Assembly (NCBI RefSeq): GCF_007109405.1
Contig: NZ_VJOY01000002.1
Coordinates: forward strand, 248,001-312,000
Length of the DNA stretch: 64,000 bases
Direction: 5' to 3'
From: Pseudomonas mangiferae
GTDB taxonomy: Bacteria > Pseudomonadota > Gammaproteobacteria > Pseudomonadales > Pseudomonadaceae
The notes beneath the pieces are model-generated. The model made no database searches. It saw only the letters and a program-made list of their open reading frames with translations, and had not been told where the DNA came from. Below, in pieces: positions 33,430 through 46,625 of the stretch. The position numbers and the translations under genes were made by a program. The first letter of the stretch is position 1. Every line of letters begins with the position of its first letter.

Positions 33430-34511
33430 TGCTGCTGCTGCTGGCCGAGTACCTGCAACAGTTCTACAAGGGCTTCGGGGTCTTCCAGTACCTCACCCTG
33501 CGCGGGATTCTCGGCGTGCTCACCGCCCTGGTGCTGTCGCTCTGGCTGGGGCCGTGGATGATCCGCACTCTGCAACTGCGCCAGATCGGCCAGGCGGTAC
33601 GCAACGACGGGCCGCAATCGCACCTGTCGAAGAAAGGCACCCCCACCATGGGCGGCGCGCTGATCCTGTCGGCCATCGCCGTCAGCACCCTGCTGTGGGC
33701 AGACCTGAGCAACCGTTATGTCTGGGTGGTGCTGGGCGTGACCCTGCTGTTCGGTGCCATCGGCTGGGTCGACGACTACCGCAAGGTGATCGAGAAGAAC
33801 TCCCGCGGCCTGCCGAGCCGCTGGAAATATTTCTGGCAATCGGTATTCGGCCTGGGTGCGGCGTTCTTTCTTTATATGACCGCCCAGAGCCCCATCGAGA
33901 CCACCTTCATCATGCCGCTGCTCAAGGACGTGGAAATCCCCCTGGGCATCGGCTTCGTGGTGCTGACCTATTTCGTCATCGTCGGCTCCAGCAACGCCGT
34001 GAACCTCACCGACGGCCTCGACGGCCTGGCCATCATGCCCACCGTGATGGTGGGCGGCGCCCTGGGCATCTTCTGCTACCTGTCGGGCAACGTGAAATTC
34101 GCCGAATACCTGTTCATCCCCTACGTGCCGGGTGCGGGCGAACTGATCGTGTTCTGCGGCGCGCTGATCGGCGCCGGCCTCGGCTTCCTCTGGTTCAACA
34201 CCTATCCGGCCCAGGTGTTCATGGGCGACGTGGGCGCCCTGGCCCTGGGCGCCGCCCTGGGCACCATCGCGGTGATCGTCCGCCAGGAGATCGTGCTGTT
34301 CATCATGGGCGGCGTGTTCGTCATGGAAACCCTGTCGGTGATGATCCAGGTCGCCTCGTTCAAGCTGACCGGGCGCCGCGTATTCCGCATGGCGCCCATC
34401 CATCACCATTTCGAACTCAAGGGCTGGCCCGAGCCCCGCGTGATCGTGCGCTTCTGGATCATCACGGTGATCCTGGTGCTGGTCGGCCTGGCCACCCTGA
34501 AGCTGCGCTGA
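33429..34511 (+). CDS. mraY: Phospho-MurNAc-pentapeptide translocase
   Basis: 360 residues and about ten membrane helices. The diagnostic motifs are [48 protein letters not shown] and the catalytic [12 protein letters not shown]. It transfers phospho-MurNAc-pentapeptide to undecaprenyl phosphate, giving lipid I at the inner membrane. The start shares one base with the murF stop. Confidence 0.98.
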   Translation: MLLLLAEYLQQFYKGFGVFQYLTLRGILGVLTALVLSLWLGPWMIRTLQLRQIGQAVRNDGPQSHLSKKGTPTMGGALILSAIAVSTLLWADLSNRYVWVVLGVTLLFGAIGWVDDYRKVIEKNSRGLPSRWKYFWQSVFGLGAAFFLYMTAQSPIETTFIMPLLKDVEIPLGIGFVVLTYFVIVGSSNAVNLTDGLDGLAIMPTVMVGGALGIFCYLSGNVKFAEYLFIPYVPGAGELIVFCGALIGAGLGFLWFNTYPAQVFMGDVGALALGAALGTIAVIVRQEIVLFIMGGVFVMETLSVMIQVASFKLTGRRVFRMAPIHHHFELKGWPEPRVIVRFWIITVILVLVGLATLKLR

Positions 34512-34523
34512 GGACTGCCGAGC

Positions 34524-35870
34524 ATGAGCCTTATCGCCTCCGACCAGTTCCGCATCGTTGTCGGCCTCGGCAAGAGCGGCATGTCCCTGGTGCGCTTCCT
34601 GGCGCGCCGTGGCATTCCGTTCGCCGTGGCCGACACCCGCGCGAACCCGCCGGAGCTGGCGACCTTGCACGAACAGTTCCCCGACGTCGAAGTGCGCTGC
34701 GGTGAGCTGGACGTGGACTTCCTCTGCCGCGCCAACGAACTGCTGGTGAGCCCCGGTCTGGCCCTGGCCACCCCAGCCCTGCAGGAGGCGGCGAGCCGCG
34801 GTGTGCGGCTGTCCGGCGACATCGAGCTGTTCGCCCGCGAAGCCCGCGCGCCCATCGTCGCCATCACCGGTTCCAACGCCAAGAGCACCGTTACCACCCT
34901 GCTGGGCGAGATGGCTGCCGAAGCGGGCCGGCGCGTGGCAGTGGGCGGCAACCTGGGCGTGCCGGCCCTCGACCTGCTGGGCGAGGACGTCGACCTCTAC
35001 GTGCTGGAGCTGTCCAGCTTCCAGCTGGAGACCACCGAGCGCCTCGACGCCGAAGTGGCCACCGTGCTCAACATCAGCGAAGACCACATGGACCGTTACA
35101 CCGGGCTGCCGGCCTACCACCAGGCCAAGCACCGGATCTTCCGCGGTGCCCGGCAGATCGTGGTGAACCGCGACGACGCCCTGTCCCGGCCGCTGGTGGC
35201 AGAGGGGATTCCCTGCTGGACCTTTGGCCTGGGCAAGCCGGACTTCCACGGCTTCGGCCTGCTGGAGGAAAGCGGCGAGCGCTACCTGGCCTACCAGTTC
35301 GAGCCGCTGATGCCGGTACGCGAGCTGAAGATCCGCGGTGCCCACAACCAGGCCAACGCCCTGGCCGCCCTGGCCCTCGGCCATGCCGTCGGGTTGCCGC
35401 TGGCGCCGATGCTGAAGACCCTGCGCCGCTTCGGGGGCCTGGCCCATCGTTGCCAGTGGATTCGCCAGTGGGAGGGCGTGGATTTTTACGATGACTCCAA
35501 GGCCACCAACGTGGGGGCCGCCCTGGCCGCCATCGAGGGACTGGGCGCCGATATCGACGGCAAGCTGGTGCTGATCGCCGGTGGCGACGGCAAGGGCGCC
35601 GATTTCACGCCGCTGCGCGAGCCGGTCGGCCGCTACTGCCGGGCCGTGGTGCTGATCGGCCGTGATGCCGAGCGGGTCGCCAACGCCCTGGGCGATGGCG
35701 TGCCGCAGCTGCGGGTCGACTCCCTGGAGGATGCGGTGCGCCGCTGTGCCGAGTTCGCCCAGCCCGGTGACGCCGTGCTGCTTTCGCCGGCCTGCGCCAG
35801 CCTGGACATGTTCAAGAATTTCGAAGCGCGCGGCCGGGTCTTCGCCCGGGCAGCCGAGGGGTTGAGCTGA
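34524..35870 (+). CDS. murD: UDP-MurNAc-L-Ala D-glutamate ligase
   Basis: 448 residues. The N-terminal dinucleotide-like domain has IVVGLGKSGMSLVRFL. The ATP-binding loop is ITGSNAKSTVTTL, the Pseudomonas form of GTNGKST. ELSSFQLETT, NISEDHMDRY and YDDSKATNVGA are conserved. It adds D-Glu as the second peptide residue. It lies 12 bases after mraY and shares one base with ftsW. Confidence 0.97.
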   Translation: MSLIASDQFRIVVGLGKSGMSLVRFLARRGIPFAVADTRANPPELATLHEQFPDVEVRCGELDVDFLCRANELLVSPGLALATPALQEAASRGVRLSGDIELFAREARAPIVAITGSNAKSTVTTLLGEMAAEAGRRVAVGGNLGVPALDLLGEDVDLYVLELSSFQLETTERLDAEVATVLNISEDHMDRYTGLPAYHQAKHRIFRGARQIVVNRDDALSRPLVAEGIPCWTFGLGKPDFHGFGLLEESGERYLAYQFEPLMPVRELKIRGAHNQANALAALALGHAVGLPLAPMLKTLRRFGGLAHRCQWIRQWEGVDFYDDSKATNVGAALAAIEGLGADIDGKLVLIAGGDGKGADFTPLREPVGRYCRAVVLIGRDAERVANALGDGVPQLRVDSLEDAVRRCAEFAQPGDAVLLSPACASLDMFKNFEARGRVFARAAEGLS

Positions 35871-37102
35871 TGATTTCCCTCCTGCGCCCATTCCCCTCGC
35901 CGCTGTTCAGCCACCGCGGCATCGACCTGGACTTCCCGCTGCTGGCCGGTTGCCTGGCGCTGTTGGGCCTGGGCCTGGTGATGATCACTTCGGCCTCTTC
36001 GGAAGTGGCGGCCGCCAACGCCGGCACGCCGCTGTATTTCATGATTCGCCACCTGATCTACCTCGCCATCGGCGTGGTGGCCTGCGGCACGGTGATGATG
36101 ATTCCTCTGGAGACCTGGCAGCGCCTGGGCTGGATTCTGCTGATCGGCGCCGTCGGATTGTTGGTGGTGGTGCTGGTGCCGGGGTTGGGCCGCGAGGTGA
36201 ACGGCTCCATGCGCTGGATCGGCTTCGGCATGTTCAACGTGCAGCCCTCGGAGATCGCCAAGGTCTTCGTGGTGATCTACCTGGCCGGCTACCTGGTGCG
36301 TCGGCAGGAGGAGGTGCGGGAGAGCTGGATGGGCTTCTTCAAGCCGTTCATCGTGCTGCTGCCCATGGCCGGCCTGCTGCTGCTGGAGCCGGACTTCGGC
36401 GCCACCGTGGTGATGATGGGCGCCGCCGCGGGCATGCTGTTCCTCGGCGGCGTCGGTCTGTTCCGCTTCGGCCTGATGGTGGCCCTGGCGGTAGGGGCTG
36501 TGTTCGTGCTGGTCCAGGCACAGCCGTACCGGATGGCGCGCCTGACCACCTTCACCGATCCCTGGGCCGACCAGTTCGGCTCCGGCTACCAGCTGACCCA
36601 GGCGCTGATCGCCTTCGGGCGCGGCGAATGGCTGGGCGTCGGCCTCGGTAACAGCGTACAGAAGCAGTTCTACCTGCCCGAGGCTCACACCGACTTCGTC
36701 TTCTCCGTGCTGGCCGAGGAACTGGGCCTGGTGGGCGCCCTGGGCACCGTCGCACTGTTCGTCTTCGTCTGCGTGCGGGCGCTGTACATCGGCATGTGGG
36801 CCGAACGCGCCAAGCAGTATTTCTCCGCCTACATCGCCTACGGCCTGAGCTTCCTGTGGATCGGTCAGTTCCTGATCAACATCGGCGTGAACATCGGCCT
36901 GCTGCCCACCAAGGGCCTGACCCTGCCGTTCCTCAGCTACGGCGGCAGCTCCCTGGTGATCTGCTGTGTCAGCATGGGCCTGCTGCTGCGCATCGAGTGG
37001 GAGCGCCGGACCCAGTTGGGCAGCGAGGATGTGGAGTTCAAGGAATCCGACTTCGCCCTGGAAGAACCACTGGCGGCCGGGAGAGTGAAACATGGCCGCT
37101 AA
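35870..37102 (+). CDS. ftsW: Septal peptidoglycan glycosyltransferase FtsW (SEDS family)
   Basis: 410 residues with about ten membrane helices. SEDS signatures include GREVNGSMRWIGFGMFNVQPSE, LLLEPDFGATVVM (catalytic-type Asp), SGYQLTQALIAFGRGEWLGVGLGNSVQK and LLPTKGLTLPFLSYGGSS. It polymerises lipid II at the septum together with FtsI. It overlaps murG by 11 bases. Confidence 0.97.
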   Translation: MISLLRPFPSPLFSHRGIDLDFPLLAGCLALLGLGLVMITSASSEVAAANAGTPLYFMIRHLIYLAIGVVACGTVMMIPLETWQRLGWILLIGAVGLLVVVLVPGLGREVNGSMRWIGFGMFNVQPSEIAKVFVVIYLAGYLVRRQEEVRESWMGFFKPFIVLLPMAGLLLLEPDFGATVVMMGAAAGMLFLGGVGLFRFGLMVALAVGAVFVLVQAQPYRMARLTTFTDPWADQFGSGYQLTQALIAFGRGEWLGVGLGNSVQKQFYLPEAHTDFVFSVLAEELGLVGALGTVALFVFVCVRALYIGMWAERAKQYFSAYIAYGLSFLWIGQFLINIGVNIGLLPTKGLTLPFLSYGGSSLVICCVSMGLLLRIEWERRTQLGSEDVEFKESDFALEEPLAAGRVKHGR

Positions 37103-38154
37103 CGTCCTGATCATGGCCGGCGGGACCGGCGGGCACGTGTTCCCGGCGCTGGCCTGTGCCCGGGAATTCCAGGCCCGTGGCTACCAGGTGCACTGGCTGG
37201 GCACACCCCGCGGCATCGAGAACGAGCTGGTGCCGGCGGCGGGCCTGCCGCTGCACCGGATCACCATCAGCGGCTTACGCGGCAAAGGCTGGCTGGCACT
37301 GCTGAAGGCGCCGTTCCAATTGCTGCGCTCGCTGCTGCAGGCGCGTCGCCTAGTGGCCGACCTGCGTCCGGCCTGCGTGCTGGGCATGGGCGGCTACGTC
37401 ACCGGCCCCGGCGGCCTGGCGGCGAAGCTGAACGGCGTGCCCCTGGTGATCCACGAGCAGAATGCCGTGGCCGGCACTGCAAACCGCAGCCTGGCGCCGT
37501 TCGCCAGCCGCATCTGCGAGGCCTTCCCGGACACTTTCGCCGCCAGCGACAAGCGCCGCACCACCGGCAACCCGGTGCGCGAGGAGCTGTTCGCTGCGCC
37601 GCACCGCGAACCCCTCCACGGGCGCCGCCCACGCCTGCTGGTGCTGGGCGGCAGCCTCGGCGCCGAGCCTCTGAACCGGCTGCTGCCCGAGGCCCTGGCG
37701 CGCATTCCGGCACCGGAGCGCCCGGAGGTCCGCCACCAAGCGGGCAAGCGCCATGATGCCCTCACCGCCACCCGCTACCAGGATCTGGGCGTGGACGCCG
37801 AGGTGCTGCCGTTCATCGCCGACATGGCCGCGGCCTATGCCTGGGCCGACCTGGTGGTCTGCCGCTCCGGCGCGCTGACCGTGAGCGAGCTGGCTGCCGC
37901 TGGCCTGCCGTCGCTGCTGGTGCCGCTGCCCCACGCCATCGACGACCACCAGAGCCGCAATGCCGATTATCTGGCGAAGGAGGGCGCTGCCTTCCTCCTG
38001 CCGCAACACGCGACTGACGCGGAGCGACTCGCCGCGCAGCTGACCGAGGTTTTGATGCAACCGGAACGACTCATGGCCATGGGCGACATCGCCCGCCGTC
38101 TGGCCAAACCCGATGCCACCCGCCGCGTGGTGGACATCTGCCTGGAGGTGGCCC

Positions 38155-38162
<8 letters not shown>
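37092..38162 (+). CDS. murG: Lipid II synthase MurG (GlcNAc transferase)
   Basis: 356 residues of GT28/GT-B fold. The N-terminal lipid I-binding loop is [14 protein letters not shown], followed by [14 protein letters not shown] and [14 protein letters not shown]. The UDP-GlcNAc site is [12 protein letters not shown] and [15 protein letters not shown]. It is peripheral on the inner membrane and converts lipid I to lipid II. Confidence 0.97.
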
Positions 38163-40562
<2,400 letters not shown>

Positions 40563-40567
40563 TCGCC

Positions 40568-41470
40568 ATGCATGCCGCCACCCTTCGTCATTCGCCGATT
40601 TCCACCCGCGGCCCGCTGCGCAACAGCAAGCCCGTGCCGCGGGGCGCCAGCCGCCTGGTGGCCAAGGAGCCCCTGGCCGCCCGGGTACGCGTGCCCAAGC
40701 CCAGCTTCGGCTTCATCAAGCGCCTGAGCTGGCCGTTCCTGCTGCTCGGGCTCGGGTTCGGCACCTACGAGCTGGCGCAGCGGGCACTGCCCTACGCCGA
40801 CCGGCCGATCGCCAGGGTCAGCATCGAAGGCGACCTGGGCTACATCAGCCAGCAGGCCGTGCAGCAGCGCATCGCGCCCTATGCGTCCGGCAGTTTCTTC
40901 AGCGTTGACCTGAGCGCCATGCGCCAGGAACTGGAGAAGATGCCGTGGATCGCCAGCGCCGAGGTTCGCCGGGTATGGCCGGATCAGGTGGTGGTACACC
41001 TGGAGGAGCAACTGCCCATCGCCCGCTGGGGCGACGAGGCGTTGCTGAACAACCAGGGCCAGGCCTTCAAGCCGCGGGAGCTGTCGCCCTACGGTCATCT
41101 GCCGCAGTTGTGGGGCCCGCAACGCGCCCAGGAACAGGTCATGCAGCAGTACCAGATGCTGAGCCAGCTGCTGCGTCCGCTGGGTTTCACCCTCACTCGC
41201 CTGGAGCTGCGCGAGCGCGGAAGCTGGTTTCTTACGACGACGTCGGGCACTGCTGGCGGTGGAACGGGTCAGAGCCTCGAACTATTACTGGGCCGCGACC
41301 ACTTGGTAGAGAAAATGCGGCGTTTCATCACCATTTACGACAAGGCGCTCAAAGAGCAGATCGCCAACATCGCCAGCGTCGACCTGCGTTATCCCAACGG
41401 CCTTGCCGTGGGCTGGCGCGAACCTGTCGCGCCGACGGCGTTGGCCACGGCCTCTCGTGCAGTTAACTGA
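40568..41470 (+). CDS. ftsQ: Cell division protein FtsQ
   Basis: 300 residues from ATG 40568, preceded by an ideal GGAGGTGA and 5-base spacing; GTG 40559 is less likely. The basic cytoplasmic tail is followed by one membrane helix ([17 protein letters not shown]), the POTRA domain ([23 protein letters not shown]) and the beta domain ([22 protein letters not shown]). A Thr/Ser/Gly-rich stretch ([11 protein letters not shown], near residues 224-234) interrupts the beta domain before [16 protein letters not shown] recall a shorter loop in P. aeruginosa. FtsQ bridges FtsA/FtsZ and FtsBL. Confidence 0.95.
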   Translation: MHAATLRHSPISTRGPLRNSKPVPRGASRLVAKEPLAARVRVPKPSFGFIKRLSWPFLLLGLGFGTYELAQRALPYADRPIARVSIEGDLGYISQQAVQQRIAPYASGSFFSVDLSAMRQELEKMPWIASAEVRRVWPDQVVVHLEEQLPIARWGDEALLNNQGQAFKPRELSPYGHLPQLWGPQRAQEQVMQQYQMLSQLLRPLGFTLTRLELRERGSWFLTTTSGTAGGGTGQSLELLLGRDHLVEKMRRFITIYDKALKEQIANIASVDLRYPNGLAVGWREPVAPTALATASRAVN

Positions 41471-41487
41471 GGAATAGGCGAACAACC

Positions 41488-42735
41488 ATGGCAAGCGTGC
41501 AGAGCGGCAAGATGATCGTCGGCCTGGACATCGGGACCTCCAAGGTGGTCGCCCTGGTGGGCGAAGTGGCGGCCGACGGTCAGTTGGAAATTGTCGGCAT
41601 CGGCACCCATCCGTCGCGCGGTCTGAAGAAAGGCGTGGTGGTGAACATCGAGTCCACCGTGCAATCCATCCAGCGGGCCATCGAAGAAGCCCAGCTGATG
41701 GCCGGCTGCCGCATCCACTCGGCGTTCGTCGGCCTGGCCGGCAACCACATCCGCAGCCTGAATTCCCACGGCATCGTCGCCATCCGCGACCGCGAGGTGA
41801 GCCAGGCGGATCTGGAGCGCGTACTGGACGCCGCCCAGGCGGTCGCCATCCCAGCCGACCAGCGGGTCTTGCACACGCTGCCCCAGGACTATGTGATCGA
41901 CAACCAGGAAGGCGTGCGTGAGCCCCTGGGCATGTCTGGCGTCCGGCTGGAGGCGAAGGTTCACGTGGTGACCTGCGCGGTGAACGCCGCGCAGAACATC
42001 GAGAAGTGCGTGCGCCGCTGCGGCCTGGAGGTGGACGACATCATTCTCGAGCAACTGGCGTCGGCCTATTCGGTGCTCACCGACGATGAAAAGGAACTGG
42101 GCGTCTGCCTGGTGGACATCGGCGGCGGCACCACCGACATCGCGATCTTCACCGAAGGGGCGATCCGCCACACGGCGGTGATTCCGATCGCCGGCGACCA
42201 GGTGACCAACGACATCGCCATGGCCCTGCGCACGCCGACCCAGTATGCCGAGGAGATCAAGATCCGCTACGCCTGCGCCCTGGCCAAGCTGGCCGGCGCC
42301 GGCGAGACCATCAAGGTGCCCAGCGTCGGCGACCGGCCGCCCCGCGAACTGTCGCGCCAGGCCCTGGCCGAGGTGGTGGAACCGCGCTACGACGAGCTGT
42401 TCACCTTGATCCAGGCGGAACTGCGGCGCAGCGGCTACGAAGACCTGATTCCCGCCGGCATCGTGATGACCGGCGGCACCGCGAAGATGGAAGGCGCGGT
42501 GGAGCTGGCCGAGGAGATTTTCCACATGCCGGTCCGGCTGGGCATTCCCTATACGGTGAAGGGCCTGGCGGACGTGGTGCGCAATCCGATCTATTCCACG
42601 GGCGTGGGGCTGCTGCTCTACGGCCTGCAAAAACAGGCAGACGGGGTCAGCATACCCGGCACCGTCAGCTACAGCGATGAACCCAAGACACCGGTTCTGG
42701 AACGGCTCAAGCGTTGGGTCCAGGGCAATTTTTAA
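41488..42735 (+). CDS. ftsA: Cell division protein FtsA
   Basis: 415 residues of actin-like fold. IVGLDIGTSKVVALVGEV is phosphate 1, LVDIGGGTTDIAIFTEGAI phosphate 2, and IVMTGGTAKMEG the adenosine motif. The 1C domain and the C-terminal amphipathic helix (LERLKRWVQGNF) that binds the inner membrane are present. It anchors FtsZ filaments and recruits late division proteins. It lies 45 bases before ftsZ. Confidence 0.98.
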   Translation: MASVQSGKMIVGLDIGTSKVVALVGEVAADGQLEIVGIGTHPSRGLKKGVVVNIESTVQSIQRAIEEAQLMAGCRIHSAFVGLAGNHIRSLNSHGIVAIRDREVSQADLERVLDAAQAVAIPADQRVLHTLPQDYVIDNQEGVREPLGMSGVRLEAKVHVVTCAVNAAQNIEKCVRRCGLEVDDIILEQLASAYSVLTDDEKELGVCLVDIGGGTTDIAIFTEGAIRHTAVIPIAGDQVTNDIAMALRTPTQYAEEIKIRYACALAKLAGAGETIKVPSVGDRPPRELSRQALAEVVEPRYDELFTLIQAELRRSGYEDLIPAGIVMTGGTAKMEGAVELAEEIFHMPVRLGIPYTVKGLADVVRNPIYSTGVGLLLYGLQKQADGVSIPGTVSYSDEPKTPVLERLKRWVQGNF

Positions 42736-42780
42736 TCCGCGGTGGCAGTAGGCGTACAACTAGAAGGAAGGAGAGGGGAT

Positions 42781-43965
42781 ATGTTCGAGCTCGTAGATAA
42801 CGTTCCGCAAAGCGCGGTAATCAAAGTGATCGGTGTGGGCGGCGGCGGCGGCAACGCGGTCAACCACATGGTCAAGAACAACATCGAAGGCGTTGAATTC
42901 ATCTGCGCCAACACCGATGCCCAGGCCCTGAAGAACGTCGGTGCGCGCACCGTGCTGCAGCTCGGCCCGGGCGTCACCAAGGGCCTGGGCGCCGGCACCA
43001 ACCCGGAAATCGGTCGCCAGGCCGCCATGGAGGACCGCGAGCGCATCGCCGAGGTGCTGCAGGGCGCCGACATGGTCTTCATCACTACCGGCATGGGCGG
43101 TGGCACCGGTACCGGTGCGGCGCCGATCATCGCCGAGGTCGCGAAGGAAATGGGTATCCTGACCGTGGCCGTGGTGACCCGTCCGTTCCCGTTCGAGGGC
43201 CGCAAGCGCATGCAGGTCGCCGACGAGGGCATCCGCTCCCTGGCCGAATGCGTCGACTCGCTGATCACCATCCCCAACGAGAAGCTGCTGACCATCCTCG
43301 GCAAGGACGCCAGCCTGCTGTCCGCCTTCGCCAAGGCCGATGACGTGCTGGCCGGCGCCGTTCGCGGCATCTCCGACATCATGCAGCGTCCGGGCCTGAT
43401 GAACGTCGACTTCGCCGACGTGAAGACCGTCATGGGCGAAATGGGCATGGCGATGATGGGCACCGGTTGCGCCAGCGGCCCGAACCGCGCCCGCGAAGCC
43501 ACCGAGGCGGCGATCCGCAACCCGCTGCTGGAAGACGTCAACCTCCACGGCGCCCGCGGCATCCTGGTGAACATCACCGCCGGTCTGGACCTGTCCCTGG
43601 GCGAGTACGCCGCCGTGGGCGAGATCATCGAGGCCTTCGCCTCCGAGCACGCCACCGTCAAGGTAGGCGCGGTGATCGATGCCGACATGCGCGACGAGCT
43701 GCACGTGACCGTAGTCGCCACCGGTCTGGGCGCGCGCCTGGAAAAACCGGTCAAGGTGATCGACAACACCGTTCAGGTCACTGCTTCCAGCCAGGCGGGC
43801 GCACCGGCTGCGCGGGTCGAGCCAAGCGTCAACTACAAGGACTACGAGCGGCCCACCGTGCAACGCCAGAGCCACTCCGGCGCAGCCACCGCGACCAAGC
43901 TGAATACCCAGGATGATCTCGATTACCTGGATATTCCGGCATTCCTGCGTCGCCAAGCCGATTGA
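42781..43965 (+). CDS. ftsZ: Cell division GTPase FtsZ
   Basis: 394 residues from ATG 42781 behind a strong purine-rich AGAAGGAAGGAGAGGGG ribosome binding region. The tubulin signature GGGTGTG is in TGMGGGTGTGAAPIIAE; the nucleotide loop GVGGGGGNAVNHM and the T7 loop motif NVDFADVKTVM are present. The C-terminal conserved peptide LDIPAFLRRQAD binds FtsA and ZipA. It forms the Z ring. Confidence 0.99.
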   Translation: MFELVDNVPQSAVIKVIGVGGGGGNAVNHMVKNNIEGVEFICANTDAQALKNVGARTVLQLGPGVTKGLGAGTNPEIGRQAAMEDRERIAEVLQGADMVFITTGMGGGTGTGAAPIIAEVAKEMGILTVAVVTRPFPFEGRKRMQVADEGIRSLAECVDSLITIPNEKLLTILGKDASLLSAFAKADDVLAGAVRGISDIMQRPGLMNVDFADVKTVMGEMGMAMMGTGCASGPNRAREATEAAIRNPLLEDVNLHGARGILVNITAGLDLSLGEYAAVGEIIEAFASEHATVKVGAVIDADMRDELHVTVVATGLGARLEKPVKVIDNTVQVTASSQAGAPAARVEPSVNYKDYERPTVQRQSHSGAATATKLNTQDDLDYLDIPAFLRRQAD

Positions 43966-43996
43966 CTGGATATATCAGGAGTATGGGTGTGATTGG

Positions 43997-44048
43997 TTTT
44001 CAGCAAATGCCGGTTCTGCTATCATCGCCGGCCATTGTTGAAAACAAT
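43997..44048 (+). promoter_or_regulatory. lpxC promoter with an inverted repeat at the transcript start
   Basis: TTTTCA (43997-44002), 17 bases, TATCAT (44020-44025). ATTGTT (44034-44039) and AACAAT (44043-44048) are perfect inverted arms around GAA, close to the predicted start. The arms may be an operator or a 5' hairpin of the lpxC mRNA. Confidence 0.5.
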
Positions 44049-44058
44049 TCGCAACTAG

Positions 44059-44985
<927 letters not shown>

Positions 44986-45008
44986 ACCTCCCTTCCTGTT
45001 CCCTTTAG

Positions 45009-45034
45009 AGGCCACCTTCGCGGTGGCCTTTTTT
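45009..45034 (+). terminator. Intrinsic terminator of lpxC / dcw cluster
   Basis: AGGCCACC / GGTGGCCT stem with a TTCGC loop followed by T5. Confidence 0.9.
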
Positions 45035-45049
45035 ATGGGGCGGGCACGG

Positions 45050-45505
45050 TCACTCGCTCTGTCGGCAGCGGCTGGCGAGGCGCTCCAGGGCGGCTTTCAA
45101 CGGTTCGTAGTCGACGCCCTTGGCGGTGGCCTGGATGCTTTCGGCCGCATCTTCGGACAGCACGATGCGGCGCCCGCCGGCCGCCGTCCCGGAGGGCGGA
45201 GGTTGCACCTTGAAGAGGATTTTCGTTAAGGTCGCGAACTCTTCGAAGGCCTGCAACTGGCGTTGCAGGCGTCGCTGCTGATAGCGCATGCGGGTGGCCC
45301 AGTGGCCATCGGTGAGAATCAGCAGCAGGCAACCGTCGCGCCAGGACGCCACATGGCAGTGGCTACGCGCTGCCGGTTGCAGCTGACTTTCCAGCAAGCG
45401 TTGCAGGCGATCGATGCGTTGCGCCTCGTTGAACAGCGCTTTCAACGGCTTGGCTTCGCGCAGCAGCGCGGCGGAATTCCGAGCCGGCAACGGACGAAAA
45501 GACAT
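45050..45505 (-). CDS. dciA: DUF721 / DciA-family protein
   Basis: 151 residues from ATG 45505. The N-terminal helical DUF721 domain (LREAKPLKALFNEAQRIDRLQRLLES, WRDGCLLLILTDGHWATRMRYQQRRL) is followed by a basic, poorly structured C-terminus. DciA proteins load or recruit the replicative helicase DnaB in bacteria without DnaC, which fits Pseudomonas. The larger minus-strand frame to 46129 is a shadow of the neighbouring peptidase gene. It faces lpxC across a terminator. Confidence 0.88.
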   Translation of the reverse strand: MSFRPLPARNSAALLREAKPLKALFNEAQRIDRLQRLLESQLQPAARSHCHVASWRDGCLLLILTDGHWATRMRYQQRRLQRQLQAFEEFATLTKILFKVQPPPSGTAAGGRRIVLSEDAAESIQATAKGVDYEPLKAALERLASRCRQSE

Positions 45506-45584
45506 GGCGGGAAGCCTGAAAGTGGCGAGGCGGCCATGGTAGCAGAAGGTCGCCGATGACCACGCATTCGAAAATGGGGACACC

Positions 45585-46508
45585 ATGCACATCATTCTCC
45601 TGAGCCGCCGGCGGGGCGCGACGCGTTCGCTCACCCTCGATTCGCGCCTGCTGCTGGCCGGCGCCCTGGCATTGCTGGTGCTGGCCGTGGCGGCGGGCGG
45701 CGCACTGGGCACCCGCTGGGCCGTACCGGCTGCCAGCCCCGAGGTCGTCGACGCGACCGCCACCGAGGACCGCGCGCTCGCGGACGGCGCCCGCCGGGAG
45801 GCGGACGCCAAGCGCCGGATGAATGCTTTCGCCGCCCACATCGCCGAGTTGCAGGCACGCCTGACGCGCCTGGACGCCCTGGGCGAACGTCTCACCGTGC
45901 TGGCCAAGCTGGACCCGGGCGAGTTCGATTTCTCCCAGCCGGTAGGGCAGGGCGGCCCGGAAGTGCCGTTGGCCGACGCGGGTTTCACGATGCCACCGCT
46001 GCGGGTGACCCTCGACCGGCTGATGACCCGCATCGAGAGTCGCGAGCAGCAACTGCAGGCCCTCGAGCAACTGCTCGCCGACCGCCGCCTGGACGAGGCG
46101 GCGCAACTGGCCGGCTGGCCGGTGCGCAAGGGCTACGTGTCCTCGCCCTTCGGTGCGCGCAGCGACCCGTTGAGCGGACGCGCCAGCGTGCACAAGGGCA
46201 TCGACTTCGCGGCCCGGGCCGGCAGCGACGTGGTCGCCGTAGCGGCCGGCGTGGTCACCTGGGCCGGACGCCGCAATGGCTACGGTAACCTGGTGGAGAT
46301 CAGCCACGCCGATGGCTACGTCAGCCTGTACGCCCACAACCAGAGCAATCGCGTGCGGGTCGGCGACCTGGTGAGGCGCGGCCAGGCCATCGCCGAGGTG
46401 GGTCGCAGCGGCCGCTCCACCGGCTATCACGTGCATTTCGAAGTCAGCAAGAACGGCCAGGTGGTCGACCCGGCCGCCTACATCGCCCGAGCCGAAGCTG
46501 TGGAGTAA
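45585..46508 (+). CDS. M23-family peptidase (LytM domain, membrane-anchored)
   Basis: 307 residues. One N-terminal membrane segment (LLLAGALALLVLAVAAGGALG) is followed by a coiled-coil-prone region (about 55-165, RREADAKRRMNAFAAHIAELQARL) and a C-terminal LytM domain. Zinc-site motifs HKGIDFAARAGSDV and YHVHFEV are intact, so endopeptidase activity on peptidoglycan is plausible. It sits immediately upstream of secA, where E. coli carries secM; no SecM-like arrest peptide is seen. Confidence 0.92.
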   Translation: MHIILLSRRRGATRSLTLDSRLLLAGALALLVLAVAAGGALGTRWAVPAASPEVVDATATEDRALADGARREADAKRRMNAFAAHIAELQARLTRLDALGERLTVLAKLDPGEFDFSQPVGQGGPEVPLADAGFTMPPLRVTLDRLMTRIESREQQLQALEQLLADRRLDEAAQLAGWPVRKGYVSSPFGARSDPLSGRASVHKGIDFAARAGSDVVAVAAGVVTWAGRRNGYGNLVEISHADGYVSLYAHNQSNRVRVGDLVRRGQAIAEVGRSGRSTGYHVHFEVSKNGQVVDPAAYIARAEAVE

Positions 46509-46514
46509 CGCCAC

Positions 46515-46542
46515 TTTCCTCCCGGACGAATCCGAGTAGAAT
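46515..46542 (+). promoter_or_regulatory. Candidate secA promoter
   Basis: TTTCCT (46515-46520), 16 bases, TAGAAT (46537-46542). The -10 is good, the -35 weak. Confidence 0.4.
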
Positions 46543-46625
46543 GCCCCCTTTCGCACGCAGCCCAGCCGGCTGCCGGGGCGACTCCGGACCGCCCTCCATC
46601 CCTACGCGTGGAAGACCCTGTCGAT

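Noticed and set aside
33426-35891. An 821-residue minus-strand open frame opposite mraY and murD
   Set aside because: Low-complexity His/Gln/Gly-rich translation, no start context, and both plus-strand genes are certain.
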